A DNA stretch of 64,000 nucleotides, taken from the NCBI GenBank assembly GCA_964017065.1, contig OZ024786.1, forward strand, positions 2,354,411 to 2,418,410. The letters run 5' to 3'. The notes under the pieces are model-generated. The model worked only from the letters and a program-made list of their open reading frames with translations, was not told where the DNA came from and searched no databases. Positions 58,501 through 64,000 of the stretch are shown one piece after another (the stretch's first letter is position 1; every line of letters begins with the position of its first letter). The position numbers and the translations under genes were made by a program. This DNA is from Haliclona indistincta (lineage: Eukaryota; Porifera; Demospongiae; Haplosclerida; Chalinidae).

Positions 58501-59246
58501 CCGCCACCTTTTTCATAGTACTTAGCATAAAAATATTTGTGTTTATTTGTGCTAGCGTTGTTGTATTGGAACATATTGCCAGTGATAGTATAATTCTTGT
58601 GTGGGTCTAGTACCTTTGCACCATAAAACAGTATCTGTAAGGCACCACCACCCAACCATTGAGATTGAGAGACTGTGTTGTTGATGAAATAAGAGTCAAT
58701 CACTCGCACTGTTGATCCTGTGTTGATAAACGTAAGACCTTGACTAATGCTCCTGTACACCACAATATTCAACACATTGACTTGAACACAATCAATGATT
58801 TGAATGGCTGTCCCATTACCAGTGAGATTACTTTGGTTTGTGTTAATAATAGTTGCTCCACAGTTACTGATAGTGAAGTTTGTGAGGGCAATACATGAAG
58901 AGTTATCAAAGGCTATTCCTGCTCCATGGGTGTATGAACTGCTACAGTTGATGTGTGTTAGTGAGCGACCTTTCCCAGTAATAGTTACATTCTCAACTCC
59001 ACTGAAATTAGCTACTCCTTGAAGAGTGTAGTTAGTGTCATTGATCCTGATGGTTACATTGTTGAGCTTGTTACTAGTCACATATTCAGAGACCTTGACC
59101 AGAGACTGACAGGAGACCAGTGGGCCGTGTTCCTCAAGACAAGATGGAGTGTCACTTCCTTTTTCTGAGACGATTATTTCTCTGGAATAGACACACCAAC
59201 TCCAAGAGAGAAGACATGCTAAAAGTAGCTGCATATTGAACAGCAT
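55530..59246 (-). CDS. beta-helix ectodomain multipass membrane protein
   Basis: An intact 1,238-residue intron-less frame. A signal peptide (MQLLLACLLSWSWCVYS) leads into a large ectodomain (about 25-828). Its first ~480 residues show right-handed parallel beta-helix spacing with repeated GGG/GGA(I/L) and FxxN words (NSKFIGNKVSAGGGGLDI; NSSFIGNIAGFGGGLS), like Chlamydia-type polymorphic outer membrane protein repeats and pectin-lyase folds. About 715-820 is Cys-rich (ERICGEYRHGRLCGRC). About nine to ten hydrophobic helices follow (829-1195), including YRLVFITITGMII and a QPYIKKWHDLLEIFLFINI motif typical of beta-helix/TRP-like proteins of protists and basal animals, then a short cytosolic tail. 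Probably a plasma-membrane receptor or channel; ligand unknown. Domain names are from pattern recognition only. Confidence 0.75.
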   Translation of the reverse strand: MLFNMQLLLACLLSWSWCVYSREIIVSEKGSDTPSCLEEHGPLVSCQSLVKVSEYVTSNKLNNVTIRINDTNYTLQGVANFSGVENVTITGKGRSLTHINCSSSYTHGAGIAFDNSSCIALTNFTISNCGATIINTNQSNLTGNGTAIQIIDCVQVNVLNIVVYRSISQGLTFINTGSTVRVIDSYFINNTVSQSQWLGGGALQILFYGAKVLDPHKNYTITGNMFQYNNASTNKHKYFYAKYYEKGGGIRIILFDNVCSNSSITLDGNILEGNVAVFGGGALISVSGSASNSRILILNSKFIGNKVSAGGGGLDIGYNTYHESFPTNNTVTVLNSSFIGNIAGFGGGLSTYASSVRKIKHYNHFDCINCLFVNNSAQCGAAVSASRGVFTKDGSMFINRVYFTDCKFESNIVIFKSITSILDGNQNGAFFISEITVTFSGTTNFTGNNGTALYLDSTYYSTIAICKTNSFAYFSNNTGYQGGAMVLVGKSALQAGNNSYFYFTDNTATKFSGAICALTRKRLSSNMYLKTCFLTLDYRRVPYNVSFHFHNNKAIIGYIDIYATSIIPCIASCNDVVNNSANLSFYERNCFGNFTFKDSKKHVATSSHNITFDFQNVVVPPGIEASLKIVQRDELGGDVSKLFPFTARVQSSGQNAEVANYYNNSIILLGFQGDKGELLLESSTYTRVVGFELSYCGPGFVFVNSSTKCVCSNKLDYTSIECYYGTAAIASNYWAGYNSENATQDNLLTGLCVTQLCNQKVNCNNKTQLCSLPPEANTRELEERICGEYRHGRLCGRCVQNTSVYYHSSKFKCGNTTSCQYGIPIYIASELIPVTIIFLIILLFNISLTSGAVYSFIFYVQIISLLNITAFGTIRITNQITKHLVDFFEIIIGILAFDIRSGGEFCIFQTDTIMNILMIKYATLAYAFFLVIATILIMRVHSCYSCVKLCRRCGRRNIRGSIVDGLSAFLVLCYFQCAAITSHILTPSHLFGIYRKWNTTVALFDGELDYLKGAHLWYAVPAFLCMIFILIPPPTILILEPILTKLFSMDCFTSTAPKWYYNKLRLKLMPFLDSFQACFRDRHRYFAGLYFFYRLVFITITGMIIQGPEYYYGVAICLFICIILLHIFLQPYIKKWHDLLEIFLFINILFILIITLFNLAYRRSNGASLMIVQLLLISISIGYMVVYIAIKVYQKLSSLKTKKETPVNRECTDVNDSLPYRLLNENNEVTISNSYRTF

Positions 59247-59533
59247 ATATCATAATACTAGTGTTCTCACTGGAATAGTGAGATTTATTATTGTTTCAAG
59301 CTATAGTTTTCTTTCAGTTTGACAATAATTATTGATAAATAAACATGTTAAAAAATGAAAATTTTGTTTTTTCTTTTGTGCATATATGCACAATATATAA
59401 AACTATTTGACTGCATGCATGTTCTTACAAACTGCTTAAAATTACAACATGTTGTTAAAATAAACTAAAGGATGTGTTTGTTCAAAACAATGAAAGGGAG
59501 TCACACGTCTGAATGCTAAGTTGTTGTAAACTC
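59247..59533. other. 5' region of the beta-helix gene
   Basis: AT-rich upstream sequence on the minus-strand gene's 5' side, with no clear promoter element. It ends where the duplicated 3' fragment begins. Confidence 0.45.
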
Positions 59534-59904
59534 TCAGAATGTCTTATAGCTGTTGCTGATAGTGACATCATTGTTATCATTGAGAAGACGATAAGGAAGA
59601 CCGTCATTAACTTCAGTGCTCTCACGACCGACTGAAGTCTCCTTCTTCGTCATTAGTGAAGACAATTTCTGGTATATTTTAATGGCTATGTAGACAACCA
59701 TGTATCCAATGGAGACAGAGATCAGTAGTAACTGTACAATCATTAATGATGCTCCATTTGAATGGTGGTATGCTAGATTAAAAGGAGTGATTGTTAATAT
59801 AAATGTGATGTTTATGAAAAAAAATCTCCAGTAAATCGTGCCATTTCTTATATGGTTGAAGAAATACGTGCAAATGAAGAGACAGATGGCAATGCCATAG
59901 TAAC
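59534..59904 (-). pseudogene. duplicated 3' fragment of the beta-helix gene
   Basis: The last 69 codons (MIVQLLLISVSIGYMVVYIA ... TISNSYKTF) align almost residue for residue with the C-terminus of the neighbouring gene. Further upstream (59743-59904) the match continues at DNA level to the QPY/WHDLLE region, but with small deletions that break the frame. The homology ends abruptly at 59904, where palindrome copy E begins. It is either a truncated tandem duplicate or the visible end of a second gene lost in the assembly gap. Confidence 0.8.
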
Positions 59905-59905
59905 A

Positions 59906-60027
59906 AGAAAATTAAAAAGATTTCTATCGAAATCAAAAGGATGTAGGGTTGTGAAATCTACCACTGGTCAACAATGTAAACTAACAAGGAACAAGCATGG
60001 AATGGTAACACGATTGACTTGCTAACA
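59906..60027. mobile_element. palindrome copy E, cut by the assembly gap
   Basis: The left arm of the 380-bp palindrome (AGAAAATTAAAAAGATTTC ... GATTGACTTGCTAACA) runs directly into the Ns. The right arm is not present after the gap. Confidence 0.9.
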
Positions 60028-60227
60028 NNNNNNNNNNNNNNNNNNNNNNNNNNNNNNNNNNNNNNNNNNNNNNNNNNNNNNNNNNNNNNNNNNNNNNNNN
60101 NNNNNNNNNNNNNNNNNNNNNNNNNNNNNNNNNNNNNNNNNNNNNNNNNNNNNNNNNNNNNNNNNNNNNNNNNNNNNNNNNNNNNNNNNNNNNNNNNNNN
60201 NNNNNNNNNNNNNNNNNNNNNNNNNNN
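60028..60227. other. assembly gap, exactly 200 N
   Basis: 200 undetermined bases. The round number indicates a placeholder gap of unknown true length. It begins inside a palindromic arm, which probably caused the break. Open frames reported through it are artefacts. Confidence 0.99.
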
Positions 60228-60463
60228 CTATTTTATTGATTTCCACGCCTAAAGTTTTACCTACAGTGCAACACTCTTACCAGAGTTCTCACTACTGACT
60301 AGCGCGCTCGCTGTGTTGTGTACTGACTAGCGCGCTCGCTGCGATGATGCGTCCCAGAGTCAATTATTACGACCTACATGAATATTAATTAGCTAAAATT
60401 TTTCGCCGGCGCTCTGTGCCGCACATTGGCTCTCCCCATCTTCTTTTCCTGGATCCGCCACTG
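60228..60463. mobile_element. right part of a hAT-like element
   Basis: It ends CCTGGATCCGCCACTG, the reverse complement of the CAGTGGCGGATCCAGG terminus typical of hAT elements, and shares the inner word GAATATTAATTAGCTA with the hAT-like MITE at 33913. The left end is inside or beyond the gap. It also contains a duplicated TACTGACTAGCGCGCTCGCTG (about 60294 and 60321). Confidence 0.6.
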
Positions 60464-60729
60464 TGATAGTATCGTGAATGCTAACTGAACATTGCTACAA
60501 GTGAACAGCACCATTGTAGCATCCCAACCATAGGTGGGGGTGCTTCTTGCACGGTTTGGTTGTGTCGGAACCTTGATCATAAAGTGTGGCATAGCTCCAA
60601 TGCTTATTTTAGCCTTACTGATTGATTTCTGGAGAGGGCCTTTGTTCTGTACGAAGCATGCTAGATGCCATGTAGAGTGTATGATCGTGTGATCCAAGAG
60701 AAATAACATTGCTATCTTTTATTGTCTAG

Positions 60730-63700
60730 GGTTCTTCCTGGTATTCATGATTCTAGTGAGGAGACCGATAGTGAGTGACTGCATACACACCATTGTTATA
60801 GCGACTAGTAACTGCTCTTTGAAAAATATTACAGTGCTTTGTCAAAAATTTTTATTGAGTTCAAATTTTTGAAGTAGCCATCAATAAAATTTGTGTATCT
60901 GTGGTATAAAGGTCCATTCAACCAACAAATTTTTCTAATTTCTTAAATTTCTAATTTTTTCTTTGTTAAAATTTTTTATTGAGTTCAAATTTTTGAAGGT
61001 AAAATTTGTGTATCTGTGGTATTGAGCTCACAGTGTACGTGTAGGCATTGCCAGTAGACAAGTTTTTGACGCTGCTTCCTGGGCGACATCAAGCTTGTGA
61101 AGCGCTCTAGTGGCTCATGTTAGTGGCGTGCGTGTGCTGTTTGAAAGTCATTGTCCATTTGATATTGTACTCATGAAAATACGGAGATTTGAGTCTGAGA
61201 AGTAACAATAATATACTTTTTTTCGGGAGAGTTGTACTATTTTCTTTTCGGAAATCTGTGTCTTATTTTATTTCTTACTTAGGGTACTATTTATGATTAG
61301 CATTCTCGCTATTTTTTGGTATCTTCACTACATGCAAAAATTATTAAAAATTAATATTAAGTTAAAGTGTAATAATAAGTTATTGTCTGTTCAATTTTAT
61401 GCGAAAATACAGAGATTTTAGTCTGTGCGGTGTCTTTGGTGTCGGACAGGAAGTAATAACGTGTGTTGCTATCATCTCTCAGGTTCCACGGCTGGTCTCA
61501 AGGTGCTGTGTGTGCTGGGTCAGAGTTCCTCAGCTCACTCAACGGATGCTCCTCCCATCATCTCTTCTGGTCTCACTTTTGCTCCCTATCTTGACCACGA
61601 CTGGGTAGCAACTGGAGACAACAATGGAAGGTGAAGCTCACTGTGTCACATTTAGCCATAAGTGATAGCGGAAGTTTGTAATAAGTTACAGTGGAACCCC
61701 TCGTAGAGGACACCCCTCATCCCTCTATAATGGACACTTACTGAATCCCAAATATAACCCACATATGTATTAGTTATTGCCCTCAATCGAGGGCAATAAA
61801 CGATTTATTACATAGTTCATCTCTGTGAGCGCAATATCATTGCGAAGTTTTCAAACTCGCAAAGACGCAACGGTCTGTTGCTATAGAAGACGCTACGCGC
61901 GGTCAATAATCTACATATAATAACACCCTCGTAGAGGACACCCCTCATCCCTCTATAATGTACACTTACTGAATCCCAAATATAACCCACATAATGTATA
62001 ATAAACCCCTGACCAGAGGACACCATGAACTATAAGGATGACTTTTGTTGGTCCCAATGGTATCCGCCTTAGAGAGGTTCCACTGTACTCGTGACCAGTC
62101 CCTAGCTTAATTTTTATCAACTCATGTTCCTTTGTTCTAGGTCAGAGCATGGAAATACGTAGCATATTCTTAGCAGTTTAGTACTAGTATACAATAAGGT
62201 GGCGGTTATGCTCATTAACGCGTAAAAGTATTCATGGCTGTGGTTACCACAACTATATTCATGAGCTGTTTATGATGGCGTAATCTATATAGTTTTTAGA
62301 CCACAGCTAACTTGAGCTAATTAAGTGATGTTGACCGATCAGGTTGCGTAGCTGTGGGTCTCTAAATCTCATAATGAATCCCGCCATTGCCGCGACCTCA
62401 TAATGGAATCCCACCACACGGCGTACATTATGGTTCTGTGAGCGGAATTCTACTAAATAATTTTTACAACGCTCACGTGTCCTTGCTCATCGTTCGCGTT
62501 GTTTCTGTTTGCTGTTGCTATTGGTCTAAATCAGTTAGACAGTGCATCCAATCGGATCTACGCGATGTAGATCCTCGGATGCGCTGTCTAACTATTATTT
62601 ATTTGATACTGTATGTGTACATGTGTGTACTGTAGTCACTTCTTTAAAGCTTTGTTGTTGTCTCATAGGTTGTGTGTATGGAATATGGAGCAGATACTGT
62701 ATGACAGTGTGGGCGGGTCTTTGAGAGAGCATGCTGAACCAGATCTGGTCCCATGTCACTTTACAGCAGCAATGGCTGACTCCTGGGCCTCTCCAGCTGA
62801 GCCATGCAGCCTGACTGACACACTGGTGAGACATAATGTGATGAATAAGTGTGAGAAAAATTCATTTTTATGAAAGAATTAAAACGTGGAGTGTATAGTG
62901 CTCTAGTTTGGCGAGCGTGTTTTCCTGTAATCCCACCATATCTTAATACTGTGCAGTGGTACTAAGCTAAAGCTTCCCACACTTTAAAAATTAAATTTAG
63001 TATTTGCTCATGCTTGAATCTTGTTTGCTAATGTGTGGGGCCTTGTGGCGCAACGGATAACGCGTCTGACTACGGATCAGAAGATTCCAGGTTCGAATCC
63101 TGGCAAGGTCGTCTTTTTTTTGCGGTCGACACAGGTTTGACATAATTTTTTTATACAAGCAAACACAAAAATAATTATAGTAAAGTACACCATAAATATT
63201 ATTATAGTACTAGTAGACTAGTGTTGGTTCAGTGCAAGCTAGACTAAGCTAATTTTCGAGTGCATGCGTGAACATAACCCGGCAACTAAAGCTGATATCG
63301 AAAAAAAGATCCGTGGGTCCCTAGATAACTAAGCTGTCTAGCTGCATGCCAAGTCTAGTCGTGCTACAGAGTGCCCACAACGAGATTTTCGATTTCTTAG
63401 TTGACGAAGCTGCTCGTTACTTCATGCACTTCGTAACGCACTATGGTAGCGCGCCTAGCCACCGTTTTTGCTAAAGACGAAGCACAGTCTTTGCTCTAAC
63501 TGGATATGCAGCGCTTTGTTCAGCCAAACCAATATGCGCAATGCTACGAGTGTTTCTTGCAGGCAACCATTTCAGCTTGCTTGTAAGTGGGCGTGGTGTA
63601 TTCCGTAACCTTAACCAAACCATGTAGGAAGCGCCCCATATTTTGTTGGAGTACTACGATGGTGCAGTTAGCATTCAAAATCACTCCGGCTGAGTTTGAT

Positions 63701-64000
63701 CTAGCATTTAGTGTGAACACAGTACTAGTATGCTTTCACCAAATACATGTATACATATGGGCTTCCCATAAGCACATTTCACGCAGGTTTACAAGCCCTA
63801 CGCATGCACTAGTAATTATTTACAGCTGTTTCTATTCTTCTGTAGAATCATGATACAGCTACCCCTGAGATCACATGTGCTCTGTATCTTGCTAAGTTTA
63901 GTCGACTAGTGTGTGGACAGAGTAATGGACAGATAGCCATAGTCTGGGCCGCCCAAGCAGCTACTAAACTACTCCTCAAGAACAAGAAATTTTCTAAAAG
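60730..64000 (+). CDS. WDR7 (Rabconnectin-3 beta)-like gene, partial
   Basis: Four phase-consistent exons: 60730-60770, 61483-61630, 62669-62825 and 63846-64000 (continuing off the edge). Spliced protein segments read VLPGIHDSSEETD, LTFAPYLDHDWVATGDNNGR, LCVWNMEQ, FTAAMADSWASPAEPC and FSRLVCGQSNGQIAIVWAAQ. The WD-type GDNNGRLCVWN, the acidic spacer with a helical W-containing segment and LVCGxxxGxIxIV in that order match the middle of WDR7/Rabconnectin-3 beta, which partners DMXL proteins to regulate V-ATPase assembly. Exons upstream of 60730 were not identified and may be in or left of the gap. The identification is by recalled family pattern, so moderate. Confidence 0.7.
60838..61022. repeat. 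imperfect ~60-bp direct duplication
   Basis: TTTTTATTGAGTTCAAATTT TTGAAG and AAAATTTGTGTATCTGTGG TAT occur twice (about 60848-60908 and 60970-61022) in the first visible intron of the WDR7-like gene. The second copy lacks a few bases between the two words. Non-coding. Confidence 0.75.
61689..62085. mobile_element. pogo/Tigger-like MITE in a WDR7-like intron
   Basis: Ends CAGTGGAACCCCTC and GAGAGGTTCCACTG are inverted repeats of the pogo/Tigger type, flanked by TA on both sides (61687-61688, 62086-62087). Inside, a block of ~75 bp (GTAGAGGACACCCCTCATCC onward) is repeated around a 150-bp insert, giving an internal duplication. A similar terminus occurs near 35484. Confidence 0.8.
62534..62592. 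repeat. double-stem inverted repeat
   Basis: GTTAGACAGTGCATCC pairs with GGATGCGCTGTCTAAC (one mismatch), and the interior GGATCTAC/GTAGATCC forms a second stem around GCGAT. It could fold into a long hairpin within the intron. Purpose unknown; possibly a tiny transposon relic. Confidence 0.7.
63039..63111 (+). tRNA. tRNA-Arg (anticodon ACG)
   Basis: A 73-nt cloverleaf: acceptor GGCCTTG/CAAGGTC with one G-T pair, D-arm GCGC, anticodon stem TCTGA/TCAGA with loop CTACGGA (anticodon ACG, positions 63071-63073 in the loop), T-arm CCAGG-TTCGAAT-CCTGG, discriminator G. The internal promoters are a TGGCGCAACGG A-box and a GGTTCGAATCC B-box. A run of eight Ts follows within a few bases as the Pol III terminator. 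No intron. It decodes CGU and, after A34-to-inosine editing, CGC and CGA. It lies in an intron of the WDR7-like gene on the same strand. Confidence 0.97.

Noticed and set aside
60019..60252. Open frames across the N gap
   Set aside because: They consist of undetermined residues.
62387..62724. Plus-strand frames of 60-82 codons before the third WDR7-like exon
   Set aside because: They cross the intron-exon boundary and a hairpin; only the 62669-62825 part in another frame is phase-consistent with the gene.

Overview
This window is eukaryotic and looks like an early-branching animal, most likely a sponge. That is an inference from gene content: a giant, mostly uninterrupted cadherin with very short introns (45-54 bp in places), expanded families of multipass membrane proteins, beta-helix/multipass receptors-like proteins, a stonustoxin-fold/FN3/GTPase fusion, and a WDR7-type gene. 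There are no operons or bacterial signals. No species can be named from the sequence alone.

Layout. 1-3,100: poorly resolved, with a few splice-flanked candidate exons on the minus strand and a decayed retroelement Gag remnant. 3,104-16,357: a tandem array of five POT/SLC15-like transporter copies in ~2.6-2.8 kb units (copy 2 broken by a frameshift and a stop); the spacers carry conserved traces of a second small membrane-protein gene. 17,454-18,812: a secreted protein of unknown family. 19,391-22,535: a transposon nest with three clearly nested insertions and a separate 1.2 kb inverted-repeat element. 23,312-26,710: an intact 1,132-residue SNTX-like/FN3/AIG1-type GTPase/Cys-rich protein. 27,027-27,990: LTR-element and palindromic-element remnants.

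28,567-53,155: a giant cadherin of roughly 6,200 residues with about 42 cadherin repeats. Its introns hold several mobile elements. Its coding sequence includes a near-identical 1,887 bp tandem duplication of six repeats. In the middle of the cadherin array sits a long non-cadherin block containing a cohesin-like domain followed by a clear dockerin-like pair of calcium loops, which is the most unusual architecture in the window. Four isolated one-base frame breaks interrupt an otherwise clean reading frame and may be consensus errors.

53,389-55,035: a diverged, decayed sixth POT copy. 55,530-59,246 (minus): a signal peptide + parallel beta-helix + Cys-rich + multipass membrane protein, with a broken duplicate of its 3' end at 59,534-59,904. 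59,906-60,227: a palindromic element running into a 200-N assembly gap. 60,730-64,000: four phase-consistent exons of a WDR7 (Rabconnectin-3 beta)-like gene running off the right edge, with a pogo-like MITE and an intact tRNA-Arg(ACG) in its introns.

The dominant themes are recent tandem duplication (transporters, cadherin repeats, beta-helix gene) and heavy colonisation of introns and spacers by non-autonomous DNA transposons with long inverted repeats.
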